Shown here piece after piece: positions 37,849-47,240 of a stretch of DNA of 64,000 bases. Under the pieces are notes generated by a model. The model ran no database searches, was not told the DNA's origin, and saw only the letters and a program-made list of their open reading frames with translations. Positions within the stretch are counted from its first letter, which is position 1. Each line of letters starts with the position of its first letter. The DNA comes from Coccinella septempunctata (taxonomy: Eukaryota; Arthropoda; Insecta; Coleoptera; Coccinellidae). Location: assembly GCF_907165205.1 (NCBI RefSeq), contig NC_058196.1, positions 5,560,501 through 5,624,500 on the forward strand, given 5' to 3'. The position numbers and the translations under genes were made by a program.

Positions 37849-39256
37849 ATTCTACATCAAAGATTATAGAATAGAAAGATGGGAAACGAGGCGACTAAAG
37901 CGATGTGAGCGCCATCTGAGTTTCTAGCGTATTTTCAAGAAGCTAGGACTGGTTAAAATATTAATTTGAGTGTCATTTGCAGAAACATATGAAATGTTGT
38001 AAGATTTCAGATGTCCATTGTGATCAAAGAGGTTTTGAATGTTTTGATTCTAGTAGGAGTATGCGTTTTGTATATCTAGCTTGTTCTAGTTGCTGATTAT
38101 TGAATTTTTTTGTCCTATTTCTTGGTGAAAATACCATAATATTGTTCGAAAATTATTGAATGGTGAAGAACTGCAGATCAAATAATAAAATGGATTTTCC
38201 CAGATTCAGTTTTTTACTCAACTAAGGAAAATGAATGCGTAAGTATAAAATCTCGTAACATGTGAATCAGTCATTCGATTCTCATTTTCACTACTCCCAA
38301 GTGGATAAAATTTTCAGTGCGTTAAGACAATGACTTCAGCAAACACTACTGACCCCACCATGTGCAGTGAACATTTTACTACAGGTCAATTGAGAACCGT
38401 TGATCCACGTAAATTGTTGTATGCAGAAAGCATCCCTTGTGTGAACGCCCTATTCAGGGGAAACTATGACCTTTATAGGTCTATGCAATGATTCTCAATT
38501 GCTACTCTTTCAATATATTCAGAAATGCAGAGGTTTTATTGATTTTGATTCGGGAACCGAGTGAATATCAAATTGTCGTTTAAAACCTGCTGTGAGTGTT
38601 TTGTTCATTCATTAATATATTTGTATATTGTGTCATAAAGAGACCATATCATAAGGAAATCCTAAACAAAGCAACTAAAAACCAAAATGACATACAGGTC
38701 TTTTATATCTATGTAAGATTTTTTTAAGTGTGGTTCTGAAAATTCTTTAAATAATACCTACATATGTAGAGAACTGAAATGTGTATACTGTATAGGATAT
38801 TGTATATTAGTTAATATTAATTTCTGATATATCTTTGTTTCACAAATTTAACTAAGTTTATATTAATTCAAACAACCTATTGTATAACACCTTCGACGTA
38901 TATCAGATCACCATATACCTTTGTGTCCTCGTTAAAGCTTTATTGTCCATAATTGAAATTTTTGTGAATTTTTATAAATTTCAGATAAAAATATAGCAAT
39001 ATTTTTGTTTTGCCGCTCAGGATGTTTGTTTCATGATCTAAACGAAGTCGATATTGAAATTTAATACAAAGAAAAAAATTCGAATTTCGCGCCCCTCAAT
39101 TATAAAACAGAACACTGTTACTAAGCATTGATTGTGCGTTTTCAGCGTCATCTCATTGTCAAGCGTGTTTTCACTGACCAAAATTTAGTCGGTTATTAGT
39201 ACTAGAGATATGAGGGCGTTTCCTATCTTTCTACTATATAATCTTTGATTCTACAT
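37849..39256 (+). mobile_element. P-like (THAP) transposon, copy 1
   Basis: The element spans 37858-39247 with inverted ends beginning CAAAGATTATAGAATAG on the left; the right end in reverse reads CAAAGATTATATAGTAG. It is flanked by ATTCTACAT on both sides (37849-37857 and 39248-39256), an 8-9 bp duplication. TIRs of about 30 bp, 8-bp target duplications and a THAP-domain gene together indicate the P-element superfamily. The inner right region, for instance GCTCAGGATGTTTG at about 39016, is shared with copy 2 at 46373-48122. Only the first part of the transposase gene remains, so it is non-autonomous. Confidence 0.85.
38160..38490 (+). pseudogene. THAP-domain exons of P-like element, copy 1
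   Basis: The THAP zinc finger is the DNA-binding domain of P transposases. A first exon trace MVKNCRSNNK with FPRFSF lies before a GTAAGT donor at 38239. After an intron-like gap, an open stretch encodes TMCSEHFTTGQLRTVDPRKL then LYAESIPCVN (about 38369-38460). The C-x2-H half (CSEH) and the closing Leu-rich/Ile-Pro motif are as in THAP domains. Stops and a doubtful acceptor show decay. No DDE/RNase H-like catalytic part follows. Confidence 0.65.
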
Positions 39257-39589
39257 AACGATTAATTAGACATAGATTACTTCAATAAATTGTAATAGTA
39301 ATGGTCATAGTCATGCTCTTGATTATGTCCAAAAAGAAGCATTGCTAGGGAAAAGTCGAGTAGTACCGGATATAATACGAAAAAATAATAAAACATAAAT
39401 TTATTCTCGAATTTTTCCAAAAACCCTAGTTTGAAATGATTATTCCACATATATACTTCACATGTCCTGAAAAAGTACAAACATACACTTCATAAAATAA
39501 ACATACATCGTTCAAAGAAAATAAAGTGAACATTTTGAATTTTTTCAAGAGTAGCGGGTAACATCGGACACGAAAAAAAAATGTATATA

Positions 39590-39800
39590 CTGCTGAAAAA
39601 AGCTGAAGTTCAACAATTATCACACCTATAATACGTATGACCCTTTTCTACGTCAGAGCATCCCTCATAGACCAATCCATTACACTCACAACCAGAGACA
39701 ACCTGGAGTTGCTCTGCTCACAACACTGGATCCAGTCTTCGTCGAAACATTCATGGCAAATGAGAAAATGAGTTTCCCGCTCTCGTGTTCTTTCGTTTGG
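39590..39800 (-). pseudogene. Possible pogo-type transposase C-terminal zinc finger
   Basis: On the minus strand 39790-39610 reads FLICHECFDEDWIQCCEQ and, after a frameshift, ECNGLVYEGCSDVEKGHTYY then RCDNC. The arrangement C..C...WI.C....W..E.C.....YRCDNC is the PHD-like tail seen at the end of many insect pogo/Tigger-type transposases. Lys-rich frames just upstream on the same strand (40060-39800) fit the basic linker usually found before it. No DDE domain was found, so the call is tentative. Confidence 0.4.
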
Positions 39801-41735
39801 ATGAAAATTTTAGTTTCTGTTTTTTCTTTCAACTAGTTTCGAAACATTTCGATTTAAACTTTCGTTCAAATTTTTTTTACTCCTTTAGCCTTATTTTCAT
39901 TTTCCTCTTGCAAGTCAATTATAATGGAGTGCAAGTGAGCACTTTTTTCAAATATTTTTTTTTTCAAATATTCTGTGTTCTGCCACAAAATTTCTTCGAG
40001 ATTATCACAACAATTTTTTGGATGAATTCGTTCATTGAAAATTTTTTTTTTGACCATTGGTTTTTAACTTTGGTGGATTGTGTTGAGCATAAAGTATTGT
40101 GTTCGTTGATCTTTATTGGAGTATTTTGGTTCTGAGATTTTCTAGAACCTAATGACTTCGGCATTTTCATAACAAAATATTGAAATTATTTTTGTTCGGT
40201 CATGACCGACATGCTTGTGTCCGGTGACACCCTACATGCACCTTGAAATCAATTAGCCATTTACTGGGGAGATATTTGAAGTGCAGGGTATTTGTACACG
40301 TTTTCTTTCTCACTACTCATTCATGCTAGGACTATGCCTAGAAGACCATCTGAAAACCTACCAATCAAGAGAAGAGAGGCCTCAAAGTTTATTCTGTCCA
40401 TGTGTCAATCACAAAAAATCACAATTTAACGTTTATTTCCTAAACGGCTAAAAATATCTAGGTCAACTGAAGATATGTTTGTGATTGCATAAAATAAATT
40501 CGTTTGGGCATTCAGAGGAGGAAATAAAATGATAAATCCAAGAAAACGATGAATGTCCGGTGATACCCGCTGCCGGTGCTATCCGAGTTTCTCCTATAGA
40601 TATAGGCAATCTGTGGATGGAATACATGGAATCGCATGATTTTATAGCCTAGATCGACAGACCTCTAACGTTCAGATTTTTCCGTATGGGGATATATTAG
40701 AAATAAAATTTTCAAGACTCCACTCATAAACAAGGCTAAGAGCAGAGAGCAAGGAACGCCATCAAAGACATTCTCCGAGTTATGCTGTTGAATAGAGTGA
40801 ATTCTGTTAAAAAAAAACGTCGAAGTCAAATAATGGTACTCAATTTGAAAACATTTTATAAAATTCTACCCGATATGTATTGAAATTGGGTTCAATATGA
40901 ATTATATGATTTTATTGAAGTTATAGATGTTTCAGCTAACGAATGAAGATTTAATTCTTATCATGGAGGTGGAGATTTACTGGGAATGGACATTTTTATA
41001 GTGAATGATTCCATGGAATTCTATCAAAAATAGGAATCTACCTTGGTTCTACCTTGATGATAGCAGTAATATAACGACATATTTATATTTATGAAATGCT
41101 ATTTTTCATTATATGAAATTAAAAAAGTTACCATCCATACTATATCTTAATTCGTTCAATTGAACACAGGAAATAGGTACGTCCTATCGTTGACTTAGAT
41201 AACATTTATGCCTCTACGGAAAACTATGCTCTTCAAAGAGTGTGACCCTCTAGGTACAGTTTCAGTTCATCGTGCGTGCTCCTCTAAGTAAGGAGAAAAT
41301 TCGTAATGATGTTCCAGTCTCAGAATATCCCATCTCTTGAAATTCTTGTGATATCAGGTAATCTATCGATAACTTTATAATCGTTCAAAATAATACAGAA
41401 TTCTTTCCAAGAAACTTCCATGTTTATCAAAACATTCGAATCCCCTCACAAAAAGGTGTCTCCAATATAGAAAAACAGCTGTCATAGAACCCTGAATCAC
41501 TGACGGATCACAAAAAAATCGATTGAAGCTAAAACAATGACCAACCACTTCACTCTACGTGAATCAGTGCTAAGGGAAGCGGACTATTCGCGCTAAGCGT
41601 GAAATTTTGAACGTTAGGTAAGGTAAAATCACGAGATTCGTAGCGGTGGGTGTAAGCAAGTCAGGCTAGCAGGTGCTACTTTATAGGATTCGTTGGATTC
41701 CATTTCTACCGTTTGTTTTCCTGCGATGTGAATTA
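39801..41735. other. No convincing gene
   Basis: The plus-strand ORF at 39785-40135 is Phe-rich because the DNA is T-rich; the antisense reading is Lys-rich and may belong to the transposase tail at 39590-39800. The remaining 1.5 kb shows nothing recognisable. Confidence 0.4.
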
Positions 41736-41830
41736 AGAAGAATAAGAATAAGAATAAACTTTATTGATCCCGTTAGACAATACAGTATAGGACAAGTCAA
41801 TCATTACAATGAAAAATAGAAAACAAATTA

Positions 41831-44677
41831 TTAGTGGTCACAAGACCAAGATAACAGTGAAAAATCACACAAATATTCACTTACTGAATAGTAGGCTTTG
41901 CATAACAGTAATTTCTTTATGGTTCTCTTGAATTGAATTATTTTAAGATCTTTAAATTTTCTTGGTAAGTGATTGTATATTCGTATACTCTGGTATAGAG
42001 GCGAGCGTTCAAACCTTGATGTTCTATGCTTGGGTATAAGCAGTACATCCCCTTTCCTTGTCGAATATTGATGACAACTTGACAGCTTCGTGAAAGATCC
42101 TTCGTTGGACTTTACATGAAGGAGGCATCTGTATATGTACAAGGATGCAACTGTCATGACCCCATGTGTTATGAAAAGAGGTTTACAGGAGACTCGTGGA
42201 GGTATCCTAAAGATAATTCTCAGTATTCTCTTCTGGCACACAAGAATTCTGTCCAAGTCAGATGCACTACCCCAGATCAGGATATTGTATGACAAATGTG
42301 GGTAGGCAAGACAATAATAAACATCCAGGAGGGATTGGAGAGGAAATAGGTTTTTGATTTTGTTGAGGGCGTAGTAGGCACTATTAAGTTTTTTACATAT
42401 CTTTTCTACATGATCATTCCAGCGTAAAAATTTATCAATCTGAATTCCAAGAAATCTAGTAGACTCATCTGGGGAAAGAGATAGATTCTTATATGTCACC
42501 GCCTGATTTCTACCCATATCCTTCAGGCTAAAATGTAAGCACACAGTCTTATCAACATTCACCACTAGGCCATTTCTGCTGCACCAAGATACAAACATAT
42601 CTAGTAAAGCAGAAATTCCAGCCGCTAGCTCCTCAAAGCTCCTTGCCGCAATCAAAAAAGACGAGTCGTCTGCAAAAAGCGCAACTACAAGTGCGATGAT
42701 GTGTTCAGGTAGGTCATTTATGAACAAAATGAATAATAGGGGACCTAGGACGGAGCCCTGGGGAACTCCCATGTCAAGCATATATTTCTCGGAATCGGCA
42801 CCATCGACTCTAACCATCATACTGCGTTCCATCAAATAACTTTCCAACCAATCAAGAAATATACCCCTAAATCCAAGATTGTAAAACTTGCTCAGCATGA
42901 AAGTAAAACGTAAGGAATCAAAAGCCCTTGACAGATCGAAAAACAGACCAGCCACGAAGAACCCATCGTCCAGTTTCTCATAGACGGTCTGCACGAATGA
43001 AAAGGCAGCAGTCTCAGTAGAACGGCCAGGCCTGAAGCCATGCTGGGAACTGGTGATCACATCAAACCTATTCAAGAAACTCAGCATTCTGTTCAAAACT
43101 ATTCTCTCAAAAATCTTAGAGAAACAACTCAGAAGGGATATAGGACGATAGTTTGAGATGCTGTGTGGATCTCCCTTCTTAAAAATGGGCACAACTATAC
43201 ATTCTTTCAAAATGGACGGAAATCTTCCAGAAGAGATTGAAAGATTCAGCAGGTACGCGAATTGTTCGGAAATAGAATCGCCGACCGCTTTTAGGGTTCT
43301 TGAAGATATACAATCAATACCTGTGCTTTTTTTGTTTTTCAACAATTTGATGTTATCAGCTACCTCATGTTTTGTTACAGGATAAAAATAGAAACTTACA
43401 TCTAGCATTTTTGAAGTTGTACATGAAATAGATAAAGTATTTCTGAAATATCTAGCTAGCATTTCAGATGTTACAGTTGAATAATATTCACCAAATGAGT
43501 TTGCTAACTCTGCAGGGTTTGTACATAAATTTCCATTCAAAAGCAGATTTATTCTTCTCTGTTCTTTATTTTTATTACCGATTTCTTTATATACTAGGTT
43601 CCAAGTTGTTTTGTTTCTTTGACAAGAGTTATTCAGTATGTTTACGTAATATCTTCTTTTAGTAGTTTGTAGCAACTGATTGTAGTCTGATTTAGCGGTT
43701 TTATACATTGTCAAGGATTCTACAGATTTCACGTTCGAATGAAGCCAATAGATATTTTTCAAATGAAGGCTAGCTGATTTTATCTCTGGGGTTAACCAAG
43801 GCTTAGAAACATTATTTCTTACAATTCTTTTTAAAGGGCAACAATCAGCAAAAGCATCTTTAATGATCTTTACAAATTCATCAAAGCAATAATCTACGTT
43901 AGAATTTACATAAATATTAGTGAAGCTTGTATTTTTAATTTGATCATTAAGTTTATCTAAATTACCTTGAGTAATTTCCCTCACATAGCACACCCTGTCA
44001 GCAGAACTGAAAGATCTAACATTTTTCATCGTATAGGAGTAGATCAATGAAATTATCCTATGATCAGCAAGATGAGCTTCGAAAACATTAGTCTTACATA
44101 ACGTTAAATCTACATCTGTCAAAATATAATCTAGCAGAGAAGAAGAAGTTCCGCCAGAAGTATCAGTGAATATTCGTGTTGGTTCAAATGATGTTATACC
44201 TAAATTGAAGCACTGCATGAAGTCGCCGAATAGAGAGTCATTGACATCCACATTCAAATCTCCGCACACAAATAGTGATCTGGATTGATCCGCGCACTCT
44301 TGGACCACGTTAGTGAGTTTCTCAAAGAATAATTTGAGATTGGCTTTGGGTGATCTATAGACACTAATAACACAGACCTTCAGGTCGTCACTTGAAATCT
44401 TCACTGCACAGGCCTCACAATTCATCTCTTCCGAAAGATTAGAGACACTAATTCCAGATGTTTGAATGGAATCCCTGACATATATGGCAGATCCACCACC
44501 CCTTTGTGAAGAACGGCAAAAATATGAGACTAGCATATAACCAGGAAGCATCATGAGTTCAATATTCTCTTTCAGACACCAGTGTTCGGCCACACTCACA
44601 ATGTCTGGTTTCATCGAATCAAGTAATAATTCCATATTTAGTAACTTATTTGCAAGACTTCGGACATTCAATTGCAT
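41831..44677 (-). CDS. LINE ORF2: endonuclease plus reverse transcriptase
   Basis: Nicks target DNA and reverse-transcribes the element RNA. The first ATG is at 44677 (an in-frame TTG at 44686 also opens the frame; residues below count from it), giving about 948 codons. The apurinic-type endonuclease has LNVRSL (Asn7), AEHW (Glu34), VYRSP (Tyr110), GDLNVD (Asp143, Asn145), LLDYILT and ADHRI (Asp208, His209). RT motifs follow: STGIDCISSRTL, FPSILKECIVVPIFKKGD, NYRPISLLSC, DLSRAFDS, MGVPQGSVLGPLLF and FADD (about 671-674), then the thumb with FLGIQIDKFLRWNDHV and the C-terminal RFERSPLYQSIRIYNHLP. All listed catalytic residues are present. It lies about 60 bp after the ORF1 stop. Confidence 0.9.
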   Translation of the reverse strand: MQLNVRSLANKLLNMELLLDSMKPDIVSVAEHWCLKENIELMMLPGYMLVSYFCRSSQRGGGSAIYVRDSIQTSGISVSNLSEEMNCEACAVKISSDDLKVCVISVYRSPKANLKLFFEKLTNVVQECADQSRSLFVCGDLNVDVNDSLFGDFMQCFNLGITSFEPTRIFTDTSGGTSSSLLDYILTDVDLTLCKTNVFEAHLADHRIISLIYSYTMKNVRSFSSADRVCYVREITQGNLDKLNDQIKNTSFTNIYVNSNVDYCFDEFVKIIKDAFADCCPLKRIVRNNVSKPWLTPEIKSASLHLKNIYWLHSNVKSVESLTMYKTAKSDYNQLLQTTKRRYYVNILNNSCQRNKTTWNLVYKEIGNKNKEQRRINLLLNGNLCTNPAELANSFGEYYSTVTSEMLARYFRNTLSISCTTSKMLDVSFYFYPVTKHEVADNIKLLKNKKSTGIDCISSRTLKAVGDSISEQFAYLLNLSISSGRFPSILKECIVVPIFKKGDPHSISNYRPISLLSCFSKIFERIVLNRMLSFLNRFDVITSSQHGFRPGRSTETAAFSFVQTVYEKLDDGFFVAGLFFDLSRAFDSLRFTFMLSKFYNLGFRGIFLDWLESYLMERSMMVRVDGADSEKYMLDMGVPQGSVLGPLLFILFINDLPEHIIALVVALFADDSSFLIAARSFEELAAGISALLDMFVSWCSRNGLVVNVDKTVCLHFSLKDMGRNQAVTYKNLSLSPDESTRFLGIQIDKFLRWNDHVEKICKKLNSAYYALNKIKNLFPLQSLLDVYYCLAYPHLSYNILIWGSASDLDRILVCQKRILRIIFRIPPRVSCKPLFITHGVMTVASLYIYRCLLHVKSNEGSFTKLSSCHQYSTRKGDVLLIPKHRTSRFERSPLYQSIRIYNHLPRKFKDLKIIQFKRTIKKLLLCKAYYSVSEYLCDFSLLSWSCDH

Positions 44678-44739
44678 TATTTTCAATTTAGAAGTTTGAT
44701 GATTATTTTCCGCGATTCGACTTGAGTGGGTGGAATTTG

Positions 44740-45195
44740 CTAAATTGTGCTCTGATCCCGACGACGCCTCAGAAAAAACTTATTAACAGTTACTCCCTGC
44801 GGCCAGAGCGCAGGATCCATAATTTTTTCCAGATATTGAGTGGGAAAAGTAAGCTTGAAAGAAGCATAGATGTCTGGTTGCTTTGAATTCAATGCCTCAC
44901 ACTTAAGATCAGTGACAAACTGATCAAGAAATTTGCAGATATCCTCAGTTGAAGTTGACGGGCTCAGTCTTGAGACATGCACATAAGATAAGATTTTTTT
45001 AGGTGCACTTATAAGAGCAGTCGATTCTGAGGAACCAACGATAGGTTTACTGCTCCTTTTTTGTCCTCGAATAGTCAGAGAAGGATTGGCCTTCTTTTCC
45101 TTGTTTCTTCTCTTTGATTCGACCAATGTCCACCCTGTAGGCTCATTAGTTGTGGATTGGGAAGAACTTGCAGCAGTACTTTCATTTATAACAAT
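44740..45195 (-). CDS. LINE ORF1, C-terminal part
   Basis: Open from about 45195 to the stop at 44740; the apparent start codon at 45126 lies inside the frame, which continues upstream through a Ser/Thr-rich stretch. A basic linker (ESKRRNKEKK) precedes a compact domain, YVHVSRLSPSTSTEDICKFL through WPQGVTVNKFFLRRRR, of the RRM-like kind found at the C-terminus of ORF1 proteins in insect Jockey/CR1-group LINEs. ORF1 proteins bind element RNA. The N-terminal half is missing through 5' truncation. Confidence 0.7.
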   Translation of the reverse strand: MVINESTAASSSQSTTNEPTGWTLVESKRRNKEKKANPSLTIRGQKRSSKPIVGSSESTALISAPKKILSYVHVSRLSPSTSTEDICKFLDQFVTDLKCEALNSKQPDIYASFKLTFPTQYLEKIMDPALWPQGVTVNKFFLRRRRDQSTI

Positions 45196-45274
45196 TTTAT
45201 ATTTTTATTATTATATTATATTATTATATTATTATATTATATTATTATATTATTATATTTATAACAATTTTATA
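45184..45274. repeat. (ATT)n tract between 18-bp direct repeats
   Basis: ATTTATAACAATTTTATA occurs at 45184-45201 and 45257-45274, flanking about 55 bp of TTA/ATT units. The left copy is in frame with LINE ORF1. This could be slippage, or a duplication at the 5' junction of the LINE insertion. Confidence 0.85.
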
Positions 45275-46364
45275 AAGTCTCTCTGGGACTTAAACACATC
45301 TACTCAACTTTGTGAAATTCAACAATTTTAACGCGGCGAAGATACTTCAAAAAAGCGATTTACGTATCTTTTAATCAGAAAATCGACTAACCTCATAATT
45401 TCCGAATGGGAATACAATCCCATTACGATAATCATCGGCAAAAACTGGATATTTATATTTCTGTTAATTACCATTTGAAGGGACAGTTGAACGCTTTCAA
45501 AAATACAGTTCTAATTCCCATCGTGGTGAAATCATATTTTCCCATTCTCTTGGGAAACGATAAATTTCGAATCATGTTGTGGGCCAATTTTTCCATTAGA
45601 AGTTCCGAAATTCTCGTTTTAAATCGAGCGAAGAAACATACGGAAACGAAAGAGGCATAGGGGACCATAACCAACGTCAATTACGATGTCGGTCCCGCTT
45701 TTGATGCCCCAGGGAGAACTTTTTCCGATACAAACGTTGTTGCTCAATTCGGTGAAGTTGAAACATGACTGTTTGAGCTATAATCGCGAAATCCATGATC
45801 TGTGACATCGAATGCGCTTCTTTGTTTCATTTTTTCCCAGCAGTCCCTTGCTGTGTTATAATACATAATATGATAAAAAAATATTTATATTATCATTTTC
45901 TATAATCTTTGAATTTTTTTCAATCTCAATTCAAAGTAAGTTATATTGCCGTCAAAACATAGCGAAATATTTCAGATAATAATCAAAAATGATCACGCCT
46001 TAACGGGGTGGCAATGGAATTTCAGATAATATTCTATCAAATGGTAGTATTCTTATCCGCCATTTTATATACAATTTGAAAAGGTTACCATTTGTTTCCG
46101 AATGGGAAAAATTTTTTACACTTATTATATAATAAATATTAATATTGTTTGGATACCTCATATTAAAATGGTAGAGCTTTGAATAAATCAAAGAAGTAGG
46201 TATCTGAAAATGATTATGTATATAATATTTCAAGAGCAGGAGCGTCAACTTCCTTAAAATGATTTTGTTCTCGCAGAAGTAGGGCCATCTATTGAATTTC
46301 TACCTTTCAGATAGCGACGAATAGATATCTCAAAATAGATTACTTCCAGAATATTCACCTAATA
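45275..46364. other. No gene; one repeat fragment
   Basis: Overlapping ORFs at 45406-45680 on both strands have no motif. At 45978-46015 the minus strand matches 11997-12035 (ATTGCC.CCC.GTT.AGGCGT then GATCATTT), a fragment of the hammerhead-associated repeat family. Confidence 0.45.
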
Positions 46365-46649
46365 GTAATAACCAAAGTTTATAGAGAAGGAAGATGGGAA
46401 ACGAAGCGACTACACTTGCGTGAGCGCCGCCTGGTGGTTCCGTTGTGTATTTAAATAACTAAGACTGGTTAAAATATTTATTCAAGGGCCATTTGGCATT
46501 TCATGGAGATATTTCAACATGGCCGTTTTGTTTACGTTTTGATTATGGAGTTTTGATTTTCGTACCGCTCGTTCAACTCGCTCGTTCTAGTCACCTTATT
46601 TCAATGTTATTTGTCTATATAGTGAAAACTTCAAAATCAAAGATTTTGC

Positions 46650-47090
46650 TCAAAATGTCGTATGGAAAATATTGTATGGTGAAGAACTGTTGAAATTGTC
46701 GTTTGGGATTCTCCGAATATAAGTTTTTTAAATTTACCAAAGAAAATGGAATCGTAAGTATTGAACCTCGTACCATGTGACTCGGATGTTGATTGATTTT
46801 TATTTTCAGTGTTCTGATAGAATTTTCCGGGCGTCAAGACATTGACTTGAGTAAAAGCTACACCATGTGCAGTGAACATTCTACCAAAGATTATAGAGTT
46901 AGGTTCTATAATCTATAATCTTTGCATTTTACTTAAAGTCAATTTGAATCTTTTCATCCACGCAAGTTGCTGTATGCAGGAAGCATCCCATCCATGAAAG
47001 GGCCACCAAAGGAACCACATGCAATGGTGGGCGAGCAGTTTGAAACTGATACATCGAATACTGATGGTAAGTCTTCCTAGATATCTGCAA
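46650..47090 (+). pseudogene. THAP-domain exons of P-like element, copy 2
   Basis: Exon 1 (ATG at about 46653) encodes MSYGKYCMVKNC, a stop, NCRLGFSEYKFFKFTKENG, then a GTAAGT donor at 46754. A 56-nt intron ends TTTTCAG at 46809. Exon 2 encodes SKSYTMCSEH and, beyond a 40-bp insertion at 46885, HPRKLLYAGSIPSM. C-x4-C plus C-x2-H and the spacing fit the C2CH zinc finger of THAP proteins. A stop in exon 1, a frameshift and the insertion show it is dead. Intron position matches copy 1. Confidence 0.7.
46877..46932. mobile_element. 40-bp TIR-only derivative of the P-like family
   Basis: 46885-46924 begins CAAAGATTATAGAG and ends CTATAATCTATAATCTTTG, that is, both terminal repeats of the surrounding P-like family joined by only a few bases. 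It is flanked by CATTCTAC (46877-46884) and CATTTTAC (46925-46932), an 8-bp duplication with one mismatch. Copy 1 has a single uninterrupted CATTTTAC at the equivalent place, which confirms the insertion. Confidence 0.85.
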
Positions 47091-47240
47091 TGCATAACTG
47101 AATTCATTACTCATTTATCATATATTGAATGCATATCTTTTTTATATGCAGGAAGCATTCCGTTCATGGAGGGGTCACATTAAATGGAAAGCAAGCAGAT
47201 TGAAAGTGTTACGACAAATACTGATGGTAAGTCATCCTAG
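46973..47240 (+). repeat. Tandem duplication of about 173 bp in P-like copy 2
   Basis: TATGCAGGAAGCAT...CATGGTAAGTC-type sequence at 46973-47075 recurs at 47146-47235 with the same flanks (GCAGGAAGCATYCC, ACTGATGGTAAGTC.TCCTAGA then TATCTG). The unit holds the end of the THAP exon followed by a GTAAGT donor-like site, so the copy carries two alternative exon ends. The two units differ by several substitutions and a small deletion. Confidence 0.75.

Larger units (their letters stand above)
41737..45201 (-). mobile_element. Jockey/CR1-group LINE, nearly complete
   Basis: Minus-strand element with a partial ORF1, a full-length-looking ORF2, a 3' UTR of about 90 bp with AATAAA (reverse complement at about 41760) and a tail of TTCTTA units (41737-41760). 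A simple-repeat tail rather than poly(A) is usual in CR1-group elements. The 5' end is cut inside ORF1 at about 45200, beside a (TTA)n tract. The open ORF2 makes this one of the youngest insertions in the window. Confidence 0.85.

Noticed and set aside
39785..40135. 116-codon Phe-rich plus-strand ORF
   Set aside because: Composition follows T-rich DNA; the antisense strand has a more plausible, though weak, transposase-tail reading.
45900..45911. CTATAATCTTTG, identical to the last 12 bp of the P-like TIR
   Set aside because: The match does not extend into the rest of the TIR and no partner end or duplication is nearby; chance in AT-rich DNA is likely.
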